This document shows, piece by piece, positions 25,614 to 38,417 of a stretch of 64,000 nucleotides of DNA; positions within the stretch are counted from its first letter, which is position 1, and every line of letters starts with the position of its first letter. Position numbers and translations under genes: made by a program. The stretch is from Spirodela intermedia (taxonomy: Eukaryota; Streptophyta; Magnoliopsida; Alismatales; Araceae), in assembly GCA_902729315.2 (NCBI GenBank), contig LR746274.1, positions 2,693,037 to 2,757,036 on the forward strand. Reading direction: 5' to 3'. The notes below the pieces were generated by a model that saw only the letters and a list, made by a program, of their open reading frames with translations, ran no database searches and was not told the origin of the DNA.

Positions 25614-26402
25614 CTACTTCTTCTTAGCGCCCCTCTTCTCTTGAACGTAGAAGGCGACGAGGGCGAGGATGGAGAAGGCGGAGAAGCAGGCGGCGGCGAC
25701 GTCCAGGGAGGCATGGTGGCCGGAGATGCCTTCAATGTTGAAGAGGTTCTCGGTCTTGCCAGCGTTGGTGGTTTGCCCGAAGGCCAACTCTGCGTCGGCG
25801 GCGTCGACAGCATAGGCCCGCACGAAGAAGGTGCCGCTGGGGAGCTCCTTGCTCACCAGGTAGGTGAAGTTGCTCCGGTCGCCGCCGGCGTAGGGCTGGG
25901 CGGTGATGGCGAAGGAGCAGGTCTTGTCCTTGCTGAGGTCGTCCTTGGTCTTCCGCCACCCGCGGTCTTTCTGGCTCGCCGGCGCGTAGCAGAGCCTCAC
26001 CTTGATCTTCTTGTACGCCGCGTCGGTGCCGGCAGGGAGGCTCTGGTTCAGCGCCCAGGTCACCGTGATGGTGTCCTCGCCCGCCCTCAGCACTGTCGAA
26101 GAGAAGCACCGATCAATTAGGGCAGAAGGCGAGCTTTGGGGAAGAAGGCGAGAGAATTCAAAAGCTCTGCCCTATGGTTCGCCAGAGATGACAGAGAGCA
26201 CTCCATTTAGCAGAAGGCCAGAATCAGAAAAACTCTGCCAGCCATGGAGGGTGATCGGTCCCATACCTTGACCCTGTTTAGGCGAGGCGGAGACGATGAG
26301 AGTCCGGCGGAGGGAGGCGAAGGAGACGCCTTTGGCGAGGGAGGGCCTCGGAACCGCGGTACAGAGCAGGAGCGCCACCAAGACGAGGCTGATCTTCTCC
26401 AT
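25614..26402 (-). CDS. NRT3: NRT3/NAR2 high-affinity nitrate transporter accessory protein
   Basis: Two exons, 26402-26267 and 26092-25614, phase 1 junction, 204 aa. A signal peptide (about 1-23) leads into the NAR2 ectodomain: SASPKQGQVLRAGEDTITVTW, KKIKVRLCYAPASQKDRGWRK, DLSKDKTCSF, GTFFVRAYAVDA and the conserved FGQTT. A single C-terminal membrane helix (about 175-196, CFSAFSILALVAFY) is followed by a basic tail QEKRGAKKK, as usual for the family. NAR2 pairs with NRT2 transporters at the root plasma membrane and is needed for their stability and high-affinity nitrate uptake. No NRT2 gene lies in this window. The KDRGWRK..DDLSKDK core is closest to my memory of rice NAR2. A TATA box is present 89 bases upstream. 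Confidence 0.95.
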
Positions 26403-27692
26403 GGCCGGCGGGGAAGGCTGGAACCTTAGAGCTTTCTCCGTCGAGGAAGGAGGAGGAGACCGATGGGTTATTCGGGTCCCTCTTCTCGCCTATTTATGCG
26501 CAGAAGCAAGCAGGATGACGGCCATGGCGGCATCAGCCACCCAAAATGTCAACGCCCCTCCTTTCACTCCCCAAATTCCATCTTCCCCTGCTCGTAGGGA
26601 GATGTGGACCGAGAGAGAGAGAGAGAGAGAGAGGCCTCTCCAAGTCACAGAAAGGATGGGGCCATGGAGCTTTCTTTAATGAGAGAGAGAGAGAGAGGGA
26701 TGCGGGGAGGGGATGCTCGTAGGGTGGTGGGGGGCATTGACCTCTGGGAAGGTTCAAGGGATGGGAGATGCGGCCGGCGGCGCAGGTCAAACCCACTGTT
26801 GGGTCGGCGGCGACGGCCCCTAGGGTCTTGGAGGGAGGGAAAGGGGCGGGGAGGAAGAGGACGCGAAGACTCGGATCGCCCGCGACGGCACGATCAGCCT
26901 GGGATGGGGTCAGCTCCGGGGGTGCGGGCCCCACAGCTGGGTCCCACAATAACCAAAGGAGAAATCCCAAATCGACCCTTTCTGGGCCAGATTCATCTCC
27001 AGAAGCTCAACCTCGGCGTAATTTTTCTTCGATTTTATATGCTCGTAATGCCCAATAAATATGGATAAACCTCATAAAAGGGCAAGAAATATTAATAAAT
27101 AAATTAGTAAATATTAAAATATTTGGAAAATTTAAAAAGGTGGATGTTCTCATTGAAAGGATTAAATAATTTTTTAAGATTACCATAAAAGGAAATTAGC
27201 ACCATTTTACGATTTGACACATACGTACTAACCTCATTAGATGGTTTCAATATTGATCCAGAACATTAAATTTTTGTAATGATCATATGGTTAATAGACC
27301 CATAGAAAAATAATTATGGCCAACCATTTGAAATTTTTTTGGTTAGATCAAGAATGCAAATTCATACAATATAATATATATATAATAGTGGAAAAATAAA
27401 AAAATCAATCTGAATAAAAATATTTCTTCCACTAGATACAATATACTCATCAAATGTTACAATTTTCGCAATCTACTTTACCTATCATTAATAATAAAAT
27501 AATAATTCGCTAAGAAATATACTTCTTGGCCCATAAAATTTGTTACTTTTGGTACCATCCTGGACCTTCCATTTGCGTACAGTTGGCATGATTTGAACTG
27601 GCCGACTACGTCTACTATTTGCATAGTATTTACATATTTGTTAAAAAAATTAAAGAAATCGTAAAAGAGATGATGCCTTTATTTTTTAATTA

Positions 27693-27723
<31 letters not shown>

Positions 27724-28400
27724 AATGTGGGAAAAACTGATCTATATTATTGTCAGATAAATATGGTGAAAACATATGTAAGCCCTGATCTGCCCCCATT
27801 GCCGTTCAATGAGGTGTGAAAATCAAATAAGATCAATCAAGTTTTTTCTGGCAAATAAGAACCCAGAAGGAAGAACAGAGGAAACGAATGATTACTGAAA
27901 GAAGCAAGCAAAAAACAGGAAGAAGGGAAATTAATGCTGGCTGATTAACTGGTCAAAAAAATGGGATCAGAATTATTTAGAAGACATCAAGAACACTGAA
28001 GCATTAAGAAACTAATAATAGCAAAGTGTTGAGGGTTATACATAAACCTATCAGCCCGGAGTGATATGATAATAAGATCCAGAGAACAGACAGAGAAACA
28101 AACAGACAGACAGACAGACAGACAAGAAAGACAGACAGCCTCTCGTTTTGCCCTCCTTGAAATGGGAAAAAGTTTTGAGCTTCACACCAAATCAAGGTAG
28201 CGATGAATTAAGTGACGGAAGGTTTAGGCCTGCTCCAGAGGTTCATCGTCACTGTACAAATACAGACTCGGGAGTAACTGCGGCAAAAAAACTAGGAAGA
28301 TGTTGGGAGAAGCATTGACCATGTTTAGCAAGTCAAAAAGGAACGCCCATCAACCTTGAACTATCAGCATCATCATCAATCATCATCATCATCATCATCA
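26403..28400. other. NRT3 promoter and AT-rich spacer to eIF4B 3' end
   Basis: 26403-26960 is GC-rich with GA microsatellites and is probably NRT3 promoter; its overlapping ORFs show no family. From 27060 it is AT-rich, with a (TA)n run at about 27692-27723, a (CAGA)n run at 28103-28124 and a (CAT)n tract at 28368-28402 touching the eIF4B stop codon. No gene seen. Confidence 0.7.
26491..26498 (-). promoter_or_regulatory. TATA box of NRT3
   Basis: The minus strand reads CATAAATA here, 89-96 bases upstream of the NRT3 ATG, so the leader should be about 60 bases. GA runs at 26613-26633 and 26682-26698 (CT on the coding strand) lie further upstream. Confidence 0.6.
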
Positions 28401-28402
28401 TC
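28368..28402 (+). repeat. (CAT)n microsatellite overlapping eIF4B stop codon
   Basis: On the coding strand this reads TGG followed by TGA repeated eight times, then TTG. The first TGA (28403-28401) is the eIF4B stop. Confidence 0.9.
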
Positions 28403-31400
28403 ACCATCTTTCCCTGGACTGGGACCTGAAACCCACAGAAATCATATTCTCAAGAGATACCAATGAGGAAAGATTTTAAAATTTTATTTTCTTGTGAAAA
28501 TATTCATGGCCATGAAATATTGAAAAAGATCTCAAAGGAGTCAAAAATAGTTGGCATATTATTGCATGTTATTCCATAATGATTTAAATCAAAAAGCCTA
28601 AAGAATAACCCAAGAAGAATATCAAGTTTAATCGAGCTTGATCAAATGCTCCATAATTTATTTTCTTGGACGAGGAAATTTTCCCACATGAGCTGCTGCT
28701 CTGATACCTACACGGCAGTGCTGCTAGAATGTACTTTGAATCAATGAAAAGATATGCAAAGTAAAACGGCGATCCGGATATCTTGTAAATATTTGCACGA
28801 TTTTCGGACTAACATTAACCCTTCTTTTTCTCAATTCAAATCCTCTTCTAATTGGGACAAGAAGTTATCGATCAAAAGGAGATAACTTGTTAACAGCACT
28901 TTATTTCCAAAAGTGGAGACTAATCACCCAGAAAAAAAAAGAGTACACGGCAGCTGAATCATAACAGGAAAGGAAAAACAGACATTCCTCATATTATTTT
29001 CTCGATGTTTCATGCGTATCCCATGCTATGTCAATCCAATAGTTTTTTTATTAATATGAAGCACATACCTGTTCATGCTTCTATTCCCAAGAAACCCTCC
29101 TCCCGTTCCGAGCTGATATGATCTACGATCATCTGCTGGCCTGCTCCACGTGTCTCCCCCTCCTCCACGGGATCGAGGCCTCTCCGTGAACTCCGTACTC
29201 CTTGCATCTTCTGATGCACCAGACTGTGAGGAAGGCCTATCTGACATAATGCTAAGTCTTCCTGATCCAGAGCCAGGCCTTCGGTCATTTGCTTTCTGCC
29301 CAAACCGAACCTTGTCATCCAACTCGCGTGATAGGTGCTCCAGCTCCCTTTCTAAATTATCTTTCTTCTGCTGGACAGTATCAAGATCTTCAGGAGAGAA
29401 CTGGTCGGATTCCCCATTGTCATTAGCTTTATTGTCTTTAGTCAGGTGCTCATTCAGAAGGTTGATTTGTTCCTTCAACATCTTTTCTTCTTCAGTCTCA
29501 GGTCTGAAATTTTAACATGCAACTACAGAGATTAGTCGTTAATACAATCTTCAGATAGTGGAATAAATGAGCAGGACGGCAACATTCCAGAAAGTCGTCA
29601 AATTGTTTCAAACTACAACACAAATAATAACACTGAAAAAAAAAGGAACAGTTCTTGAAACCAGAAAGTATTTTAATCACTTCATTTCTCGCAGCACTAA
29701 TAATTTTAGCATATGTACGTGTTCATGCAGCACAGAATAGGGATGGTAGTTTTGTTGTAAGAGTCATCTGGTTCAACAGTGGACTTCTCTACTTGAAGGC
29801 CTCTGCAACGAAATGAAGATCAACTAGGTTCATATGGTCTATAATGACTGATTAGGTTCTACATATGCTATCATCATATTCTACGTCCAGAGCTTAAACC
29901 AATGCACAATAATGTCGAAAGTAGGTGCCCACTTATAAGCAATTGGATATAATAATTGTCTAATAGCTTGAAATTTACTGCAAGCAATTTTCCAAAAGAT
30001 ATCAAGCTCCCGACAGATTTCGTAAGTGGTATCACTGATTTAGGTCACCCAGTGATACACAAAAGTATCAATAAATATGAAAACACATGAATAACACGCC
30101 ATCACTCTGCCTATATCTGTCAATAGTTCAGATAAACTTTTAGGCTCACAAAGCTCGAAAATCGTTTATCAACCAAAGTCAGGTTATGCTAACAAAAACC
30201 AAGGTTTGACGCAGTACCGTAACACTTTGCCTGACCTCAGTCGCTCTAGAAATAGTTTTGCAACATGAACATGGTTACACTAAGAGGAAATAATCCTTTC
30301 ATTAAAATGGAAATCCCAGCAAGCACAAAAATGAAAGTCAAGCTTTCATTTAGATCGCAAATTCGTTAACTACATATATCGCAATTTCGCGGATAATAAC
30401 ATAATTCACCCATTAAAAAAAATGGCATGCAATCTAGGAAAGGCCAAAGTAGGTGCCAATCTTCCCTTCTGAAGCTAAAAACTATGTAGCAGTATCTTCA
30501 TATAAATCTTGGCAGCAGAAAGTGGGTAGCTATATATCAGTCACTTCCCGCGTACTTAAAAAAGGAATATTCCCAGCTTTCAAAACCGTAGTTCCAGAAA
30601 TAAAGGCATCAGAACCTCCCTAGAAGCATAGAACAAATCTCATGTTGCACACGAAGTCGGTTGAACTCATTTGTATTGGGAACAGTCATTTCTAAAACAC
30701 TTTATGAAATTCACCTTCAATAAAAAGGTAAACGCGGTAAAATGAGTTGTCTGACAAACAACGATAAACACATATATGGCAAATGGAAAAGAAAACAACA
30801 GGTTTTGATATAAGATTTCATTCAGATCAACCTAATTCCAGCTAAAGTCGAGATATTTATCCGCTCAGTGCCTTAAAATATTATTCCTATAGTGGATAGT
30901 AAAAAAATGCTGCTGGTCTATTCAGAGAATTTCGTAATGAAGTGAAAAACGGAGCTATATTTAACATAACAGAGTTGCCAAAGATAATCATCGCTAATAT
31001 TCATCCACTATGAGTGGACTGTATCATATTTGTGGGCAGAAGAAAAAGATATACAGGCTAACAAATACTTTGAGGTCATTTGAAGAAAAGGGAATGGAGA
31101 TATGTCCTAGAGTAATTTTATAAAGTGAAAGAATGGTCAGCTTCAGAAACATAGAATCAACAATTTCCATTTTCCGTTGTAATTGGGCGAAGTCCATAAA
31201 AATAAAAAATAAAACGGGTGGCCTTAATACAGGAATCTTTCCTGCATCTTTCCTGACTTCCTGTTTGCTGTCAGTGCAGACTTTAATTTTTCCATTCAGG
31301 TTACCCAGGCATAAGGTTTTATGGATTTGTTATTGAAAGGCAAACACATTGTATCCATATGAGTGCCATCTTGTGTATCATCCACCATAAAAAAAGGCCC

Positions 31401-34400
31401 CACCGCCCCTAGGAGCAGGGACAAAGTCAGATTATTTTCCCAATGAATGAGGTTTCAGACATAGAATAATCAATATCTAAATAAAGCTATCAGTTCTCAA
31501 AATTTTTGCTTGCGGCAAATTTCTTACATTTAACTTTAATAGTACTTTACCTGAATACGAACTTTAATAGCATTCTCCTTTCATTCTTGCCCAACTTAGC
31601 ATTTGCATCTGTGTATGAACAGAATACAAAATTTCCCCTCCACTTACTAAAATGAACCGTCACCCATAGAAAGATACATTTCCAGCCATCAATCAGGCTT
31701 CGACTTACCTTTAAAAACGTTAATTTAAAATGACATCCACGTTTTCCATAAAAATAAAGGTTCCTACATTCATTAATTAAGTCAATTTGCCATAACCCAC
31801 CCTTCCTAGCTTTAGAAGGCTTGCCTATCACTACACCCTTAATTCAAAACAAAAAGTGAACACAGATAATCTCCTTATTAAAAAACTCAATGTAGCATTG
31901 GAAAAGAAAATGCTCCAAAGGAAAACCACTGATAAAATTCCCGACGTTTAGATTACATGGAAATAATGCACATACAGATCCAACAGACAAAATGGCAAGA
32001 AGAAAGGTTGATATTGAATTTTCGATTTATTGAATAATATTAGCAATAGAAGCACTTTTAAAGTCAGAAGAATAAAACTAGAAATTCATCAGAACACTAA
32101 TGCTCTTATCTGATATTCATGAACCAACTTCTTGCACATCTACCAATGAAGCATGGATGATATATAATAAATAAAACATTGGGCAAGACAGCAAAATTCC
32201 AAACCGATTGAACAAAGGAGTCATCTTTCTTCTCAATCAAGAGCTTTTGGAAATCAGTGATGAGGAAAAATAATGAAGTTAGACACACAGAATACCCTTA
32301 GACGAAATGATGCTCCCAAATATTCGGGATGACCAAGAATGAGGCGAAGCTGCAAGTTTTGCGCACGTCTGGAGAAAAGGAGACAACGAAGAATGGAGAA
32401 GATTACGAGTAAGATACATACCAAACGTTCTAGCTGAACGTTTTGTATGAATGCAATATCATAGGAGAGTCAGTTCCTACTGACTTCAAAAAGACGTGTA
32501 TCTAACACAAGTTAGGTGAGGTTAACTCTGAACAAGTTGAGCTCAGGTCGAAGTGACATTTCATAAAACAGATATGCGTACTCTGACACACAGCATTAAG
32601 ATGTGTAGATGCATATGCACGTAATTTGGCAAATCAAACAAAACCAATGAAATACATGAGTTGCATGGCATAACAAAGAACAATCCCATAAACACAGCAT
32701 TTGTTTTCCTTTTATGGGTTTGGTTTTGGACACTTGACGATTGATGTGGCATGAAAGGTGACAGAGGGATTTCCTTTCAAAGGAACTGCAGTAAGCCAAT
32801 TGACTTTGCTTACAAAACCCCAACAGAAGACAGCAAGTACAACTATTACAAAAACCATGTTGTCTTGTCTTAAATGTTATCAAAATCATTTCAAATGAGG
32901 CATCTATCTCAAGAGATCTCTTAATCAAATATAGTATACTCTAGTTGGCTGGCTTCTGCCTTAATCATTATACCTAATTTATTCGCCTATCTTTAGTCAT
33001 AATAAACTGACTCACAAAAAATCGTTGCGTATATCATGAAAACCACAGAACCACATGGTGTGTTGGTTATGCATGGAGGATGCATAAGGGGTATAGATAC
33101 ATAAGGAGTATAATAAGCATGTTAAATTGTATAAATATTTAATTTTTTTAATAAATCAAACCATTGTCTTTGTGAATATTATGCGGCATGCAGAATATTG
33201 CTTGAATAAGACAGTTACAAGGTATTGCTACCATTCCTTGGAAGAGTTTTCAATTATTGGAAATAAGAATAATCCTTTAGTGATCCCAAAGACACCATAG
33301 TACTTGGGCATTGCAAACTCTCCCGAAGTTTCCTCCAGAAAAGTTTTCTGGGAATATTTTCTTACATGACGGATGCATAAAAATAGCCAATAGTAACGCA
33401 TTCAATAAAGTTATCTCACAACAGAATGCAGCTACTCTGCCAGTTAAAACCATTTATTGTTGACAAACTCAAAACACATTTCTACAAAGAACAAGAGAAA
33501 AAGGAGAAAAATATTTGAATGGATAAAGTCTATGGAAGCAGAGTACATGAATGAAGGAAATAACACACACTGGAGTCTCTACCTGAATTATTTCAAGGAA
33601 AGAAATAGCAGGGATTAGAACCTTGAATAACGGTAGGGACATTAAGGGTTGCCAAAAGGGTAGGAAATTACGTTGTTATCAATGAGGAATAGAAGGATCA
33701 AAGTGTAATGCAGAGTAAATGGAGCAAATTACCTATCAACTCCACGATGCTCCAGTTCAAAGTCAATCTTCTTCCAGTCTTTCCCTTGCTCCTGTAGGAT
33801 AACTTCACGCGGTTTTGCTTCACCGAAAGGATTAACCTTCTGCCTAGGCTTCACTACCGTTTCAGGTACTCCCAAATGTCTGGTCGGGCTCTGAGCCCTG
33901 CTTGAGTGCGCACTGGAAGGCCTGCTGGAGTGAGAACTCGTGGGTCGGCTTGTCTTCTTGGTCTCAATCTCAGCTTCTAGTCTTCTCCAATCCATCCCCT
34001 TCTCAGCCAAAACCTCCTCCCTTGGACGCGCTGCTCCAAATGGGCTTGGCTTAGTCGTCTTCGCCGGCTCAGGTAGAGCCCCCGCAGCATCAGCCTTTCG
34101 CGGTTCCAGCACGAGCCTGGGTCTCTCACGGTCGCCATTTGGAGGCAGCTGGCTCACTGCGCCCCTTCCCCAGCGGTCGGAATCTGCTGGAGCATAATCC
34201 CTAAATCCCGATCCAAACCCAGGTTGCCTGGAAGGAAGTGGCTTCTTTCCCGCTGCCCAGTTGTCCATCTCGTCAGCTCTCGAAGCCCCGCCCCTGCCCC
34301 CAAGCGCCTCGTAGCGGTCCTGTCTGCCGGACTCCATAGGAAGTGGCGATGCGAGAGTCTTCTTCATAGAACCCCAGTTATCGACCTCGTCGGCCCGCGA

Positions 34401-34859
34401 AGGCATCTGCTCGAAATCCGAAGATCTTGGCGGCCCCCGCCGCCCGGGATCGTCATCAAATCCACCGTAAGACCTCCTCCCGCCGCCCGCTACGTCATCC
34501 CTACGGCCAGACATGCCGCTACCAAGGCCGAACGAGCGGAAACCGCGGCCTAATTCGAGCTCCTCTTGGGAGCGTTCCCTTGGCCCGGTGGGGAGGCGCG
34601 ACAGCTCATCCGGTGTGAGGCCCCGAGACGTGGTCGAAGAGGATGAGGCGCTGTAGAACTCCGAGAGAGGCATGGTGACCCCCTTCTTCTTCTTGGGCTT
34701 GGCGGAGGCGGCTTCCTTGAGACTGGGGAAGCTCTCAGTATCCGCCGTCGCCGCCGTTCCCCCCGCCGCCGCCGCAGCGGCAGCCCGCTCCTCGGCCTCT
34801 GCGGCCTCCGACTCGGCTGCCCAGGCGCCGATGGGGCCCCAGGTCTTCGTGGTCGACAT
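28401..34859 (-). CDS. EIF4B: Eukaryotic translation initiation factor 4B, plant type, 3 coding exons
   Basis: Exons 34859-33733, 29503-29069, 28425-28401; phases agree; 528 aa, near the usual ~530. eIF4B stimulates the eIF4A helicase and helps bind mRNA to the 43S complex in the cytosol. It starts with the conserved MSTTKTWGPIGAWAAESE, has an Ala-rich stretch (about 25-33) and a basic KPKKKKGVTMPLSEF block. Repeated segments follow: SRADEVDNWGSMKK and SRADEMDNWAAGKK, then two copies of the SPFGAARPREEVL / NPFGEAKPREVIL type, each ending in a DW(R/K)(R/K) segment. Exon 2 begins RPETEEEKMLKEQ, a coiled-coil-like acidic/basic region, then an RS/RG-rich tail. The last exon codes only SQSRERW. 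Intron 1 is 4.2 kb (29504-33732). The stop is the first of eight consecutive TGA triplets. Confidence 0.92.
29504..33732 (-). other. 4.2-kb first intron of eIF4B
   Basis: The bounding sites are AG|GTAATT (minus strand, at 33732) and TTTCAG|A (29504). The interior is AT-rich. The antisense and sense ORFs inside (for example near 31547-31831 and 32596-32928) begin at non-ATG codons or show no family. I see no nested gene, LTR pair or RNA gene. Confidence 0.75.
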
Positions 34860-35038
34860 CCCTTCTCCCCGCTGCCACTCCCGCTCCTCGAGCTCCTCCG
34901 GTGAGATCTGCGCGATTAGGGTTCGGCGAATGGCGGTGGAATCGGAATCTCGGCGTTGTGGGGACGTGAGAAGAGGAAACCAAGCGTAAAAAGGCAGGGA
35001 CGCCACTCTAAAGGGCCGGCGTCTAACATGCGCCTCGA

Positions 35039-35060
35039 GAGAGAGAGAGAGAGAGAGATA
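35039..35060 (+). repeat. (GA)n run, (CT)n on the eIF4B coding strand
   Basis: It lies about 180-200 bases upstream of the eIF4B ATG, in the presumed leader or core promoter. Confidence 0.85.
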
Positions 35061-35180
35061 ATGGAACGACAGGGAATCCTTTTGGGTGGGTGATTTCCTT
35101 TCCTGTCTTCGGGAAAACCCCAACCTACTTGTACCTACCAAAAGTACAAGAATACCCCTTCCCGCCCATTACTGACCCTC

Positions 35181-35220
35181 CAAATTTGGGAATAGAAATC
35201 TCAAACTATTCCCAAATTTG
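35181..35220. repeat. Perfect 15-bp inverted repeat upstream of eIF4B
   Basis: The left arm 35181-35195 (CAAATTTGGGAATAG) and right arm 35206-35220 are exact reverse complements around a 10-base spacer. It lies about 320-360 bases upstream of the eIF4B ATG and could form a hairpin or bind a dimeric factor. Confidence 0.9.
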
Positions 35221-36149
35221 AAGTGAATTTCTAAAGGTTGACATTAGACAGTGATATGCAGTTGACCCCCCCTCTCTTCCATAAGAGCGGTCACCTTGAT
35301 TGGTTGGTCAGCGCTATCACAACAATGATGCTGCTGACCTGTCAACTTTGCCTTGCACTAGTTTGACTAGACTGGTGGAGACATTTTGAAAAAAAGTGCA
35401 TAAATGTTTGACTTTGCTTTTTATATAATGTTATATGTTGGTTATTTTGTCCTAAATTTTATATTCGGATATTTTCTAAACTATAAAACCTGACCCATAA
35501 CCATGATTTTTTTTTTCCAAAAATGGATGCAAAGAAATGCCTAGGTTTTTTGTGATCAGAGATCTCCAGCTCAAAATCAAAAAGAGCCCCTTTTAGTACC
35601 TGATACACTACAACTTGTGAAGCCCTTCACTAAAATGGGAAAATATATGGCTTGAAGCACAAAGCTAAATAATTCCATTGCTTTTTTTTCTTTATTGCTT
35701 AACCAACCATGATTGAAACTAAAAATTAGAAGCATGTGTGTTTAAGAGAGCCAAAAAAAGAGGAAAAAGCATGCGAAAACCATGGATTCAAATATGCTAT
35801 AATAATCAAATATAAACTCAAATTTAATAGGATCCCAGCTAAATCTATAATTGGATAAAAGCATAGAAAATGAATTTCGGATTGGAGCCCTTGACATGTA
35901 CTATTTTGGGTTAAAGAGAATGTGTTCATATCACAGATATTGTTGACTTAGACAATGCCCAAGCTTATATGGAGTTCCTTTTCAAACTTAGACAATACCA
36001 TATTCATGATGTATTTAGTAAAATAATAATTTTGGTGGTTCTATTGAAGGTTGATGTCAAGTGCCAAAGGAAAAATGGAGGCATAAGTTATCACATAAAA
36101 TATGGAGGCCATTAAATCAGTTTTAGAAATTACCACAACCTAAGAATTG

Positions 36150-36151
<2 letters not shown>

Positions 36152-36218
<67 letters not shown>

Positions 36219-36235
36219 ACTCACTCACACACACC
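36152..36235 (+). repeat. Compound microsatellite (CT)31-(CACT)n-(CA)n
   Basis: A pure CT tract (36152-36214) passes directly into CACT and CA repeats and then a C-rich end. Confidence 0.9.
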
Positions 36236-36248
36236 CCCACACCCCACA

Positions 36249-37453
36249 TGTTGGGGTTGACAATGAGAAATGACAAGGCCCTTGAAAACCTAGGCCCAAA
36301 TAAAATCCCAAAATGTGAGCCTCATATGTACGGCTCACAAATATTATATAAATTTATTTCATGTGTGGGTAAATTAATATGTAGGGGCTAGGGAAATTCA
36401 TGAAGACAAGAAAAGTTGCCATATAGGTGACAATTGAAATAGTCATGCCACAAAGAAAATTGAGCCCTATTCATTTAACCTCTTATAGCCCAAACTAGTT
36501 AGTACTATTAGTAATCATGATAAATGAGCTTGATATCCTAATTTTATTTCAAAACTTTGCTTTGTGGCTGGCCCTTGAGAAAATATAATTGGTGTCATAT
36601 GGATTTGAGTAAGACTATCTACTTTCACTCCCTCATGCTAGCCATGAATGTTGCTTATCCAACATGAAGCAGCCTCACCACTATGGGTATTCTTAACTCT
36701 TTATGACCATACATTATGAGGAAAGTCTCCTTTCTCACATAAAAATATCCCTTTTTATAGGAGAGCGCCCTTACATCTTTGTGACTATCCTTACCTTGGT
36801 AGTTATGAGCTGGTGATGGTTCCATTGGAAATTAATACAACTATCACCCTAATCACCCCTGCTCACGAAGAGGAGACACCCACATCTGCAACAGTTGCTG
36901 CCCCCTATATACCCATCGTAGTGTTTTGACATGTTTCTCATATAGTCCCAATACAAGCCACACCATATCACTTGGCATCATATATGCCTACACATGTCCT
37001 ACGTCATGTTGTTGCATGCATCCATGCACACTCATTGTGCAAATGTCATGCTATCACCATGCTACATCATGGCATCTTGTGTTGGCAGCCTTTGAGGTTT
37101 AGTGGATGCTCCTCTCATGCTAGCAAAGTCGTCCTCTTGTGGTACATATGCACACATGCATGCCCTCCATGTTTTGTGCATGCTGCACTGTAATGACGCA
37201 TGCCAAAATGACTTGTTTGTGCACTCTTCACTTGTGAGGTTCACAAATGCCTTATGTGAACCTGTATAACCCAAAGGGTATCTTTCGCCCAAGTCGTGTG
37301 CATGGCACTGCTCTATGCATGCAGTAGTATACCATGTCATGTTGATGTGCTTGTTGCACATGTCTGCTTTGACTATTGTGTGGCCTAATGCACACAAAGA
37401 GATTTTACTTCCAAAACCTCATTTCTTCAAGCAAGGGGTATCATAGTTGGGTT
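36249..37453 (+). mobile_element. Possible degenerate LTR with tRNA-Met-type primer-binding site
   Basis: The segment starts TGTTGGGG and contains a promoter-like CTTTTTATAGGAGAGC near 36750. It ends ...CAAGCA at 37433 and is followed by GGTATCATAGTTGGGTT (37437-37453), which is close to the plant retroelement primer-binding site (GGTATCAGAGC...). That would be a ~1.18-kb 5' LTR with a truncated element behind it. No gag or pol is seen, no second LTR, and I could not find a target-site duplication. Weak call. Confidence 0.33.
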
Positions 37454-38413
37454 CTAAGTTTATCTGACAATTAATGTCCCTAATTAGAATTTATTTTGCT
37501 GTACTATGAAGAAGCTCATTATTTTATGACAATAAGAGGATCTCAAAGTTACGAAGAAATCATATTTCTAAAAAAAAAAAGTTTACCATATGTATTTATT
37601 TGTCATTATGATCATAAAACTAGTGAGGGAAGTTGAGAACATGATCTCACAAGACTCACATATATATTTTTACTTCAAACTTAAGCTCAAGGCACACACA
37701 TACAAGCTAGGTCAACTCCATGGGTCCACTCTCTTATTTCCACATATGATGATCACAAAACCAAGTGCACTTCATTCTAAATATCTTTATAATTTTCTTG
37801 AGAGTTAATTTATACAGAATATGGTCTTTTGACATTGGAATTTGCCAAAAATGGGACTGGTCAATCTTGCCACGCCCACTTGGGGTAAAAAGTCAAAAGC
37901 GCTCAAACCTCATTTGGAAATATTCGTAATGATCAATCTTCACCATACCCTTTCCATAAAACCCAGAATGTGTTATTTTATGTAAAATGGGAGCACCAAA
38001 CCATGTGGACATTAGTCCTATTAGGTGAGGACCCATTTAATTCCGTGTCTTTGTGGTCCAATGAGGTGCACAGTGGTGAGACAGATCGAGTGCCGTGTTG
38101 CATCCATCCTCATCAGTCTGTGTGAGAATGAGCGAGCGGTGTGTGGAAGAGGTGGGGAGGTGAGGGCCACGTGGGCATCTGGTTCCATGAAAATGGGGTT
38201 CCCAAGCTCTTAGAGGGAGAAATATCGGCGGTGGCGGCTCCGAGATGAAGAAATTCAATGCGCAAATGCTTTCTATATCATAAGAGTGAATGAGAGGCCA
38301 TCGGGTTAGCTGGTGGAGGGTGACGTCACTGTATATCCAACTGGCCTATCAGTGGGCTTCATCCCAAGAAGGGGGTCGTACGGGAAGACTCAGGACGTCG
38401 GAATCTCCGGCAG

Positions 38414-38417
<4 letters not shown>

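Noticed and set aside
26533-27068. Gene between NRT3 and eIF4B
   Set aside because: The ORFs come from GA-rich and GC-rich promoter sequence, start at non-ATG codons or run through microsatellites, and show no family.
31547-32928. Nested gene in the eIF4B intron
   Set aside because: The ORFs are short, mostly lack an ATG and match nothing I recognise.
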